Program-made: the position numbers and the translations under genes
Shown: positions 35,393-43,772 of the stretch, one piece after another
Layout of the letters: every line of letters begins with the position of its first letter
Numbering within the stretch: position 1 is the stretch's first letter
From: Silvibacterium dinghuense
GTDB lineage: Bacteria > Acidobacteriota > Terriglobia > Terriglobales > Acidobacteriaceae
Assembly (NCBI RefSeq): GCF_004123295.1
Contig: NZ_SDMK01000001.1
Span: 1,674,001-1,738,000 of the forward strand
DNA length: 64,000 bases
Reading direction: 5' to 3'
Notes under the pieces: generated by a model
The model's input: only the letters and a program-made list of their open reading frames with translations
What the model was told of the DNA's origin: nothing
Database searches by the model: none

Positions 35393-36799
35393 CTAATACT
35401 TGGTGCGAACGTAGGTCCCATACCGTCCATAACATGGCGATCCAGAGCGATTTTTGTGTGCGTTCAAGGTTCCATCCATTTTCTTTTTGTTAAAGGTTTT
35501 GCCACACACCGTACACCGGAAAACATAGGTCGGTCCCTGACTCCTACTCGTCGCAGCCAATGTTCGGACTATCCGGGGTATCCTAGACATCGCCATCGAA
35601 GGCGCCACATTGAGCGGCCCTGTTGACGTCAGCTCGACAGCATAGCGTGGGCTAAATACCTGCAAGGTCACGGCTGCTCCCTGCATCCGATCTACACGAT
35701 AGGAGCGGTGTTCGCCCGAGTCACTGCGAATCGCGTGCAGCACGAAATAGCCCTCCACGGTTTGGCGCAATGAGTACGGCTCAATACGCCGCACACGTCC
35801 GTCGTAAGTAAGATCAACGCACAGATAGTTGGCGGCGGCAAAGCGGATGACCTCCAGAGTTGAGCGAGACGGGAAAGGAACTCCCATCGGTAGTACGCGG
35901 GTGCGTACGACAACTTCGTTCGCGCCGGGAGAGATGATGGCGCGCAGCGGGACTGGCGCACTGCTTGTCAGCCACGAAAATATCTCTGGCAGCGCGTTCC
36001 AGAAGTCATCGATCGGAGGAAGAACGGGAAGCTGGTGCGAGAGCATGTCCGACCACATGGCATCGAGCGCTTGCCGATGCGGCATGAGGGACGCGAAGGT
36101 CGGGACAGGGATCGTTTTATACGCGCATTTCTGGCGAAGCACGTCCAGCAGCACAGTCGCCGTAGGCCGGCTGTCGGTGTGCCGGTAGAGGTTCACGACA
36201 TCGTAGAGATCGCGTGGCCGCGTTCGCTCTCCGAGCGCGCGGATTTTCTCGCCGAACGCCTCCTCGTAAGCGTAGCAATTCGCCCAGATTTCGCCTTCTG
36301 GCTTATCGCCGTAAGGATGAAATACCTCGCGCCGCACGGAAGGTAGTACCACCTTTTCATCCGCCGTCAGATCGAGCTTAATCTTGGGCCAGCCGCCCGA
36401 TGTCGGCGAGACCGGTCCACGATACGCGATCTTGCCCTGGCAGTTCGGTTGGCCGCGCGGATTGTCGTAGATGTCGAATTCAATTTGGTCAAAGGGAAGG
36501 CTCAATCCCGATTCCTCCGCGACCCAGGCGACAACCTCCTCAAACACGCCTTTCAGGAATTCTTCGTCGAGATGACTTGCATCACGCAGTGTAAAATCCA
36601 GATCCTCAGAGAATCGATAGGTCTCGAAATAGCACTTCTTCAGGCAGGTCCCGCCCTTGAAGACCCAGCTTTCTGCGAGCTCTTCATGGGCGTTGATGCC
36701 TGCGAGTATCCAGCCCAGGACATAATCCTTCTCGACAACGCTGGGCAATCGGAGCGAAAACGAAGATGTGGCTTCGAGGATTTCACGCTTGTCGATCAT
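35393..36799 (-). CDS. AbiEii-type nucleotidyltransferase toxin fused to WYL and zinc-finger domains
   Basis: 468 residues, about 150 longer than usual AbiEii. Residues 1-285 are the toxin: KGGTCLKKCYF (48-58), RFSEDLDF (62-69) and ERTRPRDLYDVVNLY (191-205) are the nucleotidyltransferase motifs. Residues about 310-378 form a WYL-like domain (LTYDGRVRRIEPYSLRQTVEGYFVLHA...HRSYRVDRM). Residues 427-456 give a C2HC zinc finger (C429, C432, H448, C456). The start overlaps the antitoxin stop (ATGA). AbiEii toxins transfer nucleotides to inhibit growth; the extra domains may sense a ligand or bind nucleic acid. Confidence 0.85.
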   Translation of the reverse strand: MIDKREILEATSSFSLRLPSVVEKDYVLGWILAGINAHEELAESWVFKGGTCLKKCYFETYRFSEDLDFTLRDASHLDEEFLKGVFEEVVAWVAEESGLSLPFDQIEFDIYDNPRGQPNCQGKIAYRGPVSPTSGGWPKIKLDLTADEKVVLPSVRREVFHPYGDKPEGEIWANCYAYEEAFGEKIRALGERTRPRDLYDVVNLYRHTDSRPTATVLLDVLRQKCAYKTIPVPTFASLMPHRQALDAMWSDMLSHQLPVLPPIDDFWNALPEIFSWLTSSAPVPLRAIISPGANEVVVRTRVLPMGVPFPSRSTLEVIRFAAANYLCVDLTYDGRVRRIEPYSLRQTVEGYFVLHAIRSDSGEHRSYRVDRMQGAAVTLQVFSPRYAVELTSTGPLNVAPSMAMSRIPRIVRTLAATSRSQGPTYVFRCTVCGKTFNKKKMDGTLNAHKNRSGSPCYGRYGTYVRTKY

Positions 36800-37602
36800 G
36801 GAGTCTGAGCTTTCCAGGTCTCTGGCACCCAAAGGTGCCAAGCCGTAATGAGCTTTGCAGCGCGCAGCGATGTGTCGAGCCGGGCGTTACCATGCGTGAG
36901 CCGGGCGCGGCATTCTTCGGCGAGCTTCTTGTCATCGAGCTGAGTGTCGGCAAGGAATCCAAGACGCTTGAACACGGCGCCGTTGCCGAATTGCTCTGCG
37001 TAACGAATGAGCAGCTCCCGATCCGCTGTCTTTCCTCGTAAATAGGCGCTCAGGCAATCCACCACATGGTCGATGCCGCCCCCTACTTCCGGCACCGCGA
37101 TCATATCGATCAAGGTTCGCGCTGGATCAGAGATGGTGATCTTGATGGCGCCGCGCCACAGGGTCTTCAGACCAAATAGGCGTTTGGGGGGGATATGGTG
37201 CAGCAGGAATGTGGTGCCCTGCGCTGTCACCTGCTTCCGGGTGACACGGCGTGTGGTGCAGACGAAGGTTTCATTGAAGAGCTGTTCTGTAAGCTCCCAA
37301 TGATGGGCTGCTGTCCAACCACCGATGTAACATTGACCGAAGAGCGTGGGAACCAGTACCCAAGGATCGGCGACCACCTGTTCACTACTGGCCAGATCAA
37401 GGGGGACGGGAACATAGAGCCCATGTCCAATTCTTCGCAGCCACCCCTGTCCTTGCCAGCGCGATAAGAGCTTGGCAGCCTCGCGTCGCTCCATCCCGAG
37501 TGTCTTGGACGCAATATCAACAGACACAACTTCCCTGGCGGCGCGAAGCACTGAGGCAAGCCGCGCGCGAGAGGCAGGCAATGTAGTTGCGTCCCGTTTC
37601 AT
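36796..37602 (-). CDS. AbiEi-type antitoxin/transcriptional regulator
   Basis: 268 residues. The N-terminal winged helix reads ARLASVLRAAREVVSVDIASKTLGMERREAAKLLSRWQGQGWLRRIGHGLYVPVPLD. The C-terminal antitoxin domain shows FGQCYIGGWTAAHHWELTEQ, VTAQGTTFLLHHIPPKRLFGLKTLWRGAIKITISDPARTLIDM. AbiEi proteins neutralise the AbiEii toxin without direct complex formation (type IV system) and repress their own promoter. A long perfect inverted repeat lies just upstream. The order antitoxin-toxin and the 4-base overlap are standard. Confidence 0.88.
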   Translation of the reverse strand: MKRDATTLPASRARLASVLRAAREVVSVDIASKTLGMERREAAKLLSRWQGQGWLRRIGHGLYVPVPLDLASSEQVVADPWVLVPTLFGQCYIGGWTAAHHWELTEQLFNETFVCTTRRVTRKQVTAQGTTFLLHHIPPKRLFGLKTLWRGAIKITISDPARTLIDMIAVPEVGGGIDHVVDCLSAYLRGKTADRELLIRYAEQFGNGAVFKRLGFLADTQLDDKKLAEECRARLTHGNARLDTSLRAAKLITAWHLWVPETWKAQTP

Positions 37603-37617
37603 GGCTATATTATGACA

Positions 37618-37648
37618 CGCAAAGTTCGCATTTTTCGGGAACTTTGCG
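37618..37648 (-). promoter_or_regulatory. Candidate AbiEi operator
   Basis: 10-bp perfect arms CGCAAAGTTC and GAACTTTGCG are separated by 11 bases, so arm centres are 21 bases or two helical turns apart. The repeat begins 16 bases upstream of the antitoxin ATG and overlaps an AATATA -10-like box. AbiEi binds paired inverted repeats at its own promoter. Confidence 0.65.
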
Positions 37649-38243
37649 CGGAGTAATAGAGTTTGCTGGACTGCCGTCTTCTGAACTTTGGGATCGATGC
37701 AACTACTGGAAAAGTCTGCATGGAGGCACGCTATCTAGGGGATATTTGTCACGGTTAGGGCCGGTTGATACAAAATGCCGGTTTGTGACTACCTGAAGAC
37801 GTAAATCCAAAGGTCATGGCCTCTTGCGAGGGCTAGAGACGAGGGAACAAACCGGGGAACGTTAAGAAGGCCCGCCTGTATCTTGCTGATTCTAAGGAGA
37901 GGCTAGGGATCATCTACGCCGCTATAGTTCTTTTTAGAATCAGTTATTTAGCCTTCTCGTAACCCAAAGGTCGTAGGTTCAAATCCTACCCTGACAATCA
38001 TTCAACGTCTCTGTAATCAGTCGACACCTGCAACCATCATGTGCGCCTCCGCGGTTACTGTTAGATCCCAAAGCACGTTTTCGCGGGTAATCGAAGCCCT
38101 CTCACGCACGGAACCGCCGCGGGCGATGAATGTCGCCTGAAATTACAGACACGTAGCGAACCGATAATCGGCCCGAGCTTCTGCGGTTCGATTCGACTTT
38201 GATCACGAGGTGAGGTCGTGACTCGAAGAGGTTGAGACCCAAA
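37649..38243. other. Gene-free stretch with a tRNA fragment and a small hairpin
   Basis: About 600 bases without a believable gene. It contains the tRNA-Thr-like fragment at 37954-37998 and TCACGA-GGTGAGG-TCGTGA at about 38202-38220 near the 3' end of the sensor kinase gene. Confidence 0.4.
37954..37998 (+). other. 3' half of a tRNA-Thr(CGT)-like gene, probable att remnant
   Basis: TTCTCGTAACCCAAAGGTC holds a CGT anticodon loop and the 3' anticodon strand. A perfect T-arm follows (GTAGG-TTCAAAT-CCTAC), then a 3' acceptor strand CCTGACA. The bases upstream cannot form the matching 5' strands or a D-arm. This is what an integrase that recombines in the anticodon loop leaves behind, so a second element once ended here. 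Confidence 0.6.
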
Positions 38244-39584
38244 CTATGGTTCAGCAGGCAGTTGAATTTCAACGATCAGCCCACCTTCAGGCGATCTTTG
38301 CGCTGAGATTCTTCCGCCATTCGCCAGGACAGCTTGCCTCGCGATGGCGAGGCCGAGGCCGGATCCTCCACCGATAGTACCTGGTTCTGAACCAGACAAC
38401 GTCAGGAACGGTTCAAAGATAGTTTCCTCTTGCCCCGGCGCGATGCCGGGGCCGTCATCGCGAATAGCGATGACACCGAAATGCGCCGTCCCCATCTGGA
38501 AGCGTGTGACCTGGATCGAGACGTGCTGCCGCGCGAAACGAAGCGCGTTGCGGAGTACATTCTCGATGGCTCTGTGGAGGAGAATGGGGTATCCACGAAC
38601 CCTGAAGCTCTCGATACTGTTGATCGTGACGGTCTTCTGAAGCTGATGAGACTCGAACATTGCGTTCTCATGCGCTTCTTCGACAACAGCTCGTACATCG
38701 AAAACCGAAGGTTCCTTATTAACCTCGTTTCCGCTTTCAAGGCGGGCAAGCAGTAACATCTCGCGTACCAGGCTATTGAGGCGATCGGACTCCTGGCTAA
38801 TGCGGTCATGCTCCTGTTCGAGATCGTGACCACCCTTGCGTCGAGCCAATGCAAGCGCTATATTCAGCCGGGTAAGTGGAGACCCAAGCTCGTGAGAAGC
38901 GTGAGAGAGAAAGTCCTTGTAGCCGGACACCAGGGACTCTATCCTTTCCGCCATCCCATTGAACGTGCGCGCCAAATCTCCCAATTCATCTTTGCGCGTC
39001 GCAAGAGCCGAGTGGATTCTTACCTTCAGATCACCGCCTCCGAACTTTTCGGCCGCAGCATTCAGTCCAGTGAGGGGGCGCACTACATAGGCTGCTACGA
39101 ACAGCGAGAGGAAGCCCGCGATGAAAATAGGTGACAGGAAGCCGAGGTGCCGGAACGGGAAGAGGGGTTGCGTGGCCGGGACGGTTGCCAGATAGATATA
39201 ACCGTGCCCCGAATCCGTGCTCACACGGAACGCAACGGTCGTGCTGTCCGGCGAAATATTTACAACGAGTCCGTCGCCTTGTTCGACGCGGTGCTTCATG
39301 TGTATTTCAGAGGGCGATAGGACACGGCCAGCAAGGTCAGCAGTCGTGCCATCTCCGGTGGCAATGAGTCGCCCGTTAGGACACGGAAGATCGTGTTCCT
39401 GCAATGAGGATTGGCCGTTCCCAGAGTTTTGCAGAACCGCTTGCTTCGCGCATATCTCTAACGCATGCGTCGGAATGAACCGCTCTCTAAGTGGCGCTAA
39501 GACAGATCGCCATGATATTACCACCACTGCAAGCAGCGACATAACAGCCCACGTAATCAGCATGGTCCGCAGGAATAGCTTCAT
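38244..39584 (-). CDS. CpxA/EnvZ-type sensor histidine kinase
   Basis: 446 residues. Two membrane spans (near 8-25 and 150-168) frame a periplasmic sensor. A HAMP domain (VVRPLTGLNAAAEKFGGGDLKVRI), a HisKA helix with SHASHELGSPLTRLNIALALAR, and a HATPase with NVLRNALRF, RDDGPGI and GGGSGLGLAIA follow. The H-box wording resembles CpxA. Overlap by 4 bases with the regulator gene confirms the pair. The divergent envelope-protein genes nearby would fit an envelope-stress role. Confidence 0.92.
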   Translation of the reverse strand: MKLFLRTMLITWAVMSLLAVVVISWRSVLAPLRERFIPTHALEICAKQAVLQNSGNGQSSLQEHDLPCPNGRLIATGDGTTADLAGRVLSPSEIHMKHRVEQGDGLVVNISPDSTTVAFRVSTDSGHGYIYLATVPATQPLFPFRHLGFLSPIFIAGFLSLFVAAYVVRPLTGLNAAAEKFGGGDLKVRIHSALATRKDELGDLARTFNGMAERIESLVSGYKDFLSHASHELGSPLTRLNIALALARRKGGHDLEQEHDRISQESDRLNSLVREMLLLARLESGNEVNKEPSVFDVRAVVEEAHENAMFESHQLQKTVTINSIESFRVRGYPILLHRAIENVLRNALRFARQHVSIQVTRFQMGTAHFGVIAIRDDGPGIAPGQEETIFEPFLTLSGSEPGTIGGGSGLGLAIARQAVLANGGRISAQRSPEGGLIVEIQLPAEP

Positions 39585-40333
39585 GAAGTGCCGCTCCCGC
39601 TTTCATAAAGCACATAGCAATAGCCTACGTTGCGGACAGACTTAATACGTTCCGCACCGTCTGCATGCGTCCCGAGCTTTCGACGAAGGTTGTTGACGAG
39701 ATTGTCGATGCTTCGGTCAAAGCTCGTCGGTTCTCGTCCGAAGATGCGTGGGATCAATTCTTCCCGTGAGAGAGGTTCTCCGGGGCTAAGCAACAACAAG
39801 CGGAGAAGGCTGTATTCAGCCCCGGTCAAATCGAGCTTCTGATTTGCCAGGGTGACCGAGCGTTCTGCTTCGTTCAAGATCAGATCTCCCGCAGTCATCT
39901 GACCATCTGTGTCCCTGGGGTGGACCCGACGCAGTATCGACTTGATGCGGGCCACCAACTCTTCGGGCTGGAAGGGCTTGGCAAGGTAGTCGTCGGCTCC
40001 GCCTTCCAGGCCGCGCACCCGATCTGCTCCGGCATCGCGCGTGGTGAGCATGAGAACCGGGATATTCGTCGTCTGTCGAAGGCGTTTGAGCACCTCGAAG
40101 CCGTCAATGCCTGGCATCATGACATCGAGAATGATGAGAAAAAAGTGTTGTTGACGCGACCGAAGAATGCCTTCTTCCCCACTAAGCGCAGAGGAGATGG
40201 AGAAGCCGGCGGCAGTGCAGTATTCCGCAAGCAGAGCGGCCAGGGAGCGATCATCGTCGATCAGCAGCAACGGTATTAGTTGACCCGAATCGGGCAGAGC
40301 AGCGAGACGTGTCATTCTCATATTTTCGTTCAT
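39581..40333 (-). CDS. OmpR/CpxR-type response regulator
   Basis: 250 residues. The receiver has LLIDDDRSLAALLAEYC, phospho-Asp in LIILDVMMPGIDG, Thr in LMLTTRD and Lys in YLAKPF. The OmpR winged helix (about 150-245) reads LTGAEYSLLRLLLLSPGEPLSREELIPRIFGREPTSFDRSIDNLVNNLRRKLG...IKSVRNVGYCYV, close to the CpxR type. It is encoded first in the pair. The candidate TGTCGAGAA boxes at about 42.0 kb could be its targets, which is inference only. Confidence 0.92.
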   Translation of the reverse strand: MNENMRMTRLAALPDSGQLIPLLLIDDDRSLAALLAEYCTAAGFSISSALSGEEGILRSRQQHFFLIILDVMMPGIDGFEVLKRLRQTTNIPVLMLTTRDAGADRVRGLEGGADDYLAKPFQPEELVARIKSILRRVHPRDTDGQMTAGDLILNEAERSVTLANQKLDLTGAEYSLLRLLLLSPGEPLSREELIPRIFGREPTSFDRSIDNLVNNLRRKLGTHADGAERIKSVRNVGYCYVLYESGSGTS

Positions 40334-40610
40334 TTTGAATCCAAGTGATGTTGAGAACTGTCGTGAAACTTGTAATCGTAAGTCCGTTCGTTCATTCCCT
40401 CATGGTCGTCCAGCTAAAGCATTGGGGAGTGCTTACAGTTCATGAGCTTTGGAGGATGGTGCGGACTTCTCAGGTGTTCGGTGGAGGCGACGTAGATACT
40501 CCAATAAGAGCGCGAGGAGAGCAACCATCGCCACCGCAACAGCAGATAATCGCCGCGAAGCTAAAGAGCTAACGCTTGCCTGCCGCGGGTGCGGTGAATC
40601 AAAGACTCTG

Positions 40611-41606
40611 CTATGGCGCATTGGACTTGCTCGTCACTTTGTTGAATAGAAACTCTTGCGCCAGAGCATTGGCAACGCGAGCGGCTGTCGTGATGGCCGC
40701 ACCAGTGAAGACCAGACTCGCCCCACGATTTGAGCTTGGATAATAGAGATTTTGCAGAGCGCCAGAACTGAGATCTCCTCCGATGCTCGAATAATTGAAC
40801 TGCCAGCGGCCGTTGTCTCCCTTGGCGACAAAAGGAGCGGATATGGCATGAAGTGCGCGCGATTTTTTTGATCCGGTTCCTTGGTAGAAATATCGCGGAT
40901 CTTGGTGAAGGAGAGACGGAAGAATGGCGCCTCCGATGAGTATGTCCGTAGCCCCATTTGTGTAAACAGCACCGAAGCGTTGTCCATAGCCCTTTACTCC
41001 TTCCTGATAGTTCGGCGTGTCCGCCGCCTGATAGAGTCCCGCGAGGAAAGCCGCGCCTCCAATCGTCCCAGCGTCTGTAATGGTCTTGAACGCCAGGTGA
41101 AATTTCAACTTCGCCGAGAGCGGCTGTGTGTTCTGTCCGTATGCGATATAGAAGTTCGGTATCACTCCGAGCAGGCGCTGCTTTTCTTCTGCATGGACCT
41201 GCTGTATTGCGAGCACGTCGGAGGGAATTACAGTCACCGAGGTTTCCACTTCGGCGAGGGAGAGTTTTATGTCCGCGACCTCGTACATCTGTCCTGGTGA
41301 CAGCGTGATGGCCAGCGACACCCAATCTTTGAACCCTTCTGCATGAACCCTAATGTGGAGGGTGACAGTGGAAGGCACGTCGGCCAGAGTGAACGCGCCA
41401 TCATCATTCGCAACGACGGAGTGCGATCCAGGTACATTCGGGTCATCGATGGTGACGACAGCTCCAGGAATAATGCCGCCATTGACATCCTCCACGGTTC
41501 CGTTAATTGTTCCCGACTGCGGTTGTGGCGCCGAGGCCAGTTGCGCTGTGACCGCTCCTGGTATAGAGCACAAGATAAACAAGCAGCAGATGTAGCAACG
41601 AAGCAT
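40611..41606 (-). CDS. Exported carboxypeptidase-regulatory-like domain protein
   Basis: 331 residues from ATG 41606 (AAAGGA upstream). A signal peptide (LRCYICCLFILCSIPGAVTAQ) precedes a CarboxypepD_reg-like domain (SGTINGTVEDVNGGIIPGAVVTIDDPNVPGSHSVVANDDGAFTLADVPSTVTLHIRVHAEGF). A C-terminal domain of about 190 residues has LSAKLKFHLAFKTITDAGTIGGAAFLAGLYQA...LPSLLHQDPRYFYQG. The C-terminal part looks homologous to the divergent gene at 42210. An outer-membrane or periplasmic location is likely. Function is unknown. Confidence 0.75.
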   Translation of the reverse strand: MLRCYICCLFILCSIPGAVTAQLASAPQPQSGTINGTVEDVNGGIIPGAVVTIDDPNVPGSHSVVANDDGAFTLADVPSTVTLHIRVHAEGFKDWVSLAITLSPGQMYEVADIKLSLAEVETSVTVIPSDVLAIQQVHAEEKQRLLGVIPNFYIAYGQNTQPLSAKLKFHLAFKTITDAGTIGGAAFLAGLYQAADTPNYQEGVKGYGQRFGAVYTNGATDILIGGAILPSLLHQDPRYFYQGTGSKKSRALHAISAPFVAKGDNGRWQFNYSSIGGDLSSGALQNLYYPSSNRGASLVFTGAAITTAARVANALAQEFLFNKVTSKSNAP

Positions 41607-42209
41607 GACAATCCTTTGAGAAACGAAAATCCAAGAATGTGGATGAATCCAGAAACGCGATAAGCAATGCACGAAGCCGGAAATTGCCGTATCAAGCCAT
41701 CCGGCTTGCCAATGCACTACACCCAGACGCCAAACAGGCAATCACCAGTGCCGTGTCGGGCATGACTGCCCAGGCTATTGGCAAGATGCGTTGAAGGATC
41801 ATCGACGTACATGTGAGCGTGATGTGCAGGCTTGCAACGTGCGCTCCCCTACGAGAGCCGCATGCGCTCTGCGGCGAACGGGGTAGAAAAGAAAGTTCGG
41901 CTGTGCGCTGTACGAGAATCACCGTGCGGTTACTAGACATCATGGCTCCGTTTCTAGTAGACGGCAGCCCTGCTGCAAAGGTGCGTCGCTCGACGCTTCT
42001 CGACATAACAGGAGCGGATGACAGACATCGAAGGGGAGATTTGTCGAGAAGTGTCGAGAAGCGGTGTTCTCGACATAACGAACGCCTTCTTGTCGGCTCT
42101 AATTGATTACAGCTATTCCATTAGCCCGGTGCATCGACACGTCGGGGGAATGTGTTGGTGTTAGGGACGGGAGTTCCCAATAACAAATAAGTGAAAACCC
42201 AAGGAGATC
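41607..42209. promoter_or_regulatory. Divergent intergenic region with TGTCGAGAA boxes
   Basis: About 600 bases between the two divergent envelope genes. A cluster of four TGTCGAGAA-type boxes lies between 41996 and 42076: TTCTCGACATAAC at 41997-42009 and 42067-42079, and two head-to-tail TGTCGAGAAG at 42042-42051 and 42052-42061. The arrangement is inverted, direct, direct, inverted. It looks like a regulator-binding array. The remaining sequence has no gene that I can support. Confidence 0.5.
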
Positions 42210-43091
42210 ATGAAGAACTGCGCCACTAGGAAATGTCTGTATCGAGTTGTCGTCATAGTTGCGGTCGCTTTAGCTCAGCGTGGCATCACAGAAGCCCAAG
42301 CCATGCCAATTCAGAGCACGGTATCCGATGGCTCATCGGCTGCGGACAATAACCTGATCGCGACGGAAATGCCTTCGTCGTCCATTCCCGCTGATGCACT
42401 CCCAGACGCGCCTATGTCTCAGGACCAGAGCTCCGGGCAGAATCAACAAGCACCTCAGCGCGACCAGACGCAGACGCACATCAATTTGATTCCTCTTTTG
42501 CCGCCGAAACTCGTCGCCGGCACGACACTCACAGCTCACGATAAGTGGGAAATTTATTACCACAAGACGTATTCCCCAGCGGCGGTGATTTATCCGCTCT
42601 TCGGCGCCGGCATCAAGATGGCAAATCCGAAAAAGGGCTACCCCGAAGAGTGGCAAGACGGGATGGGAGCCTTTGGACGGAACTATGGCAACATGATCGC
42701 CCAGCGTACAGCGAGGAGTACAGCGGACTTCAGCACCCAGATGTTATTCCACGAAGATCCGCGATACCAGCGATCCGACAGCAAGAATCCACTGTTGCGC
42801 GTAGGCCATGCTTTGGTATGGACGTTCGTCGATAAGTCCGATTCAGGCAATCGGACATTCGCACTCAGCACCTTCACGAGCTCGGCGGCTGGCGGCTTTG
42901 TCGGAATGGCTTATCTGCCCGACGGCTACAACGACGTTACTCATGCGGAGCAGCGCATGGCGATGGAGATCAGCGGTCGCGCAATTTCAAACGTCCTCAC
43001 GGAGTTTGAACCTATTTGGGGACCGTGGGCCGCGAAATTGCGAATTCCGAAAATACTGCCCGATTGGTGGGTTCCTCAATCCAAGCCGTAG
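42210..43091 (+). CDS. Exported envelope protein, apparent paralogue of the 40611 gene product
   Basis: 293 residues with AAGGAGATC before the ATG. A signal peptide and a Ser/Gln/Pro-rich spacer lead into a domain with LTAHDKWEIYYHKTYSPAAVIYPLFGAGIKMANPKKGYPEEWQDGMGAFGRNYGNMIAQRTARSTADFSTQMLFHEDPRYQRS. The layout and words such as F-H-E/Q-DPRY, G-x-GA-x-G-x-x-Y and the closing run of small residues match the C-terminal domain of the divergent protein, so the two probably arose by duplication. It is an uncharacterised acidobacterial envelope family. Confidence 0.72.
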   Translation: MKNCATRKCLYRVVVIVAVALAQRGITEAQAMPIQSTVSDGSSAADNNLIATEMPSSSIPADALPDAPMSQDQSSGQNQQAPQRDQTQTHINLIPLLPPKLVAGTTLTAHDKWEIYYHKTYSPAAVIYPLFGAGIKMANPKKGYPEEWQDGMGAFGRNYGNMIAQRTARSTADFSTQMLFHEDPRYQRSDSKNPLLRVGHALVWTFVDKSDSGNRTFALSTFTSSAAGGFVGMAYLPDGYNDVTHAEQRMAMEISGRAISNVLTEFEPIWGPWAAKLRIPKILPDWWVPQSKP

Positions 43092-43264
43092 CAAAATGGG
43101 CCGCGCAACCGCAGAGCATTTGTGGGGCGATAACCGTGCTGACTAAAGTTACCTGACCTCATCAGAATATCGTGCAGAACAATAGTCAGCATCACACATC
43201 CCAGCCAGTACGTATACATGGTCTATTGGAATGATCGTTACGGGCGGATCGAGGAGGCAGAAAG

Positions 43265-43759
43265 ATGATCGTGAATATCCTCACATCCATCCATGTAGTC
43301 TTCAGTCTCATTGCGATTGGGGCAGGGAGCAATGTTCTGTTCGGACTGCTTGCCGGAAAGCTGGCAGAAAAATGGACTGTTACCTTCTTTCGTTGCTCCC
43401 TGGCCGCAAGTGTAGCTGGGCTCCTGCTTTTCGCTGGTCATCTCTCCCTTACGCAGTGGCTCGCAATGATTTCTGTCTATATGTCAGGAGCGGCAGTTCT
43501 CGGGTGGCGCAAATTCCATCTGGCCGGCGTCTGGCGTTCAATCTGCGCCTTCAGTACCACGATTGTTCTCAGCCTCAACTTCCTCCTCTTGACCACACAG
43601 GCATTCGAGCATATTCCGGCATTGAAGGCACTGGCTCCAACATTATCGGAGCCGGCGTTTCTCTTTTCACAGTTGCTTGAAATGGCCTTTTTTGTGGCGC
43701 TTGGCATGGTCGCAGTCGGGAGGTTTCGTGATAACCAGGTCGCTTTGTTGGGACACTAG
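43265..43759 (+). CDS. Small integral membrane protein
   Basis: 164 residues with about five hydrophobic spans (IHVVFSLIAIGAGSNVLFGLLAG, SLAASVAGLLLFAGHLSL, WLAMISVYMSGAAVLGW, ICAFSTTIVLSLNFLLLTT, AFLFSQLLEMAFFVALGMVAVGRF). GGAGG precedes the ATG by 8 bases. No charged catalytic motif is visible and I do not recognise the family. The following gene begins 13 bases after its stop. Confidence 0.65.
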   Translation: MIVNILTSIHVVFSLIAIGAGSNVLFGLLAGKLAEKWTVTFFRCSLAASVAGLLLFAGHLSLTQWLAMISVYMSGAAVLGWRKFHLAGVWRSICAFSTTIVLSLNFLLLTTQAFEHIPALKALAPTLSEPAFLFSQLLEMAFFVALGMVAVGRFRDNQVALLGH

Positions 43760-43772
43760 GATCACGGACGTC

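Noticed and set aside
40433-40649. Small ORFs on both strands between the OmpR-type regulator and the 40611 gene
   Set aside because: Arg/Ser-rich shadow frames without ribosome sites; I see no gene in this gap.
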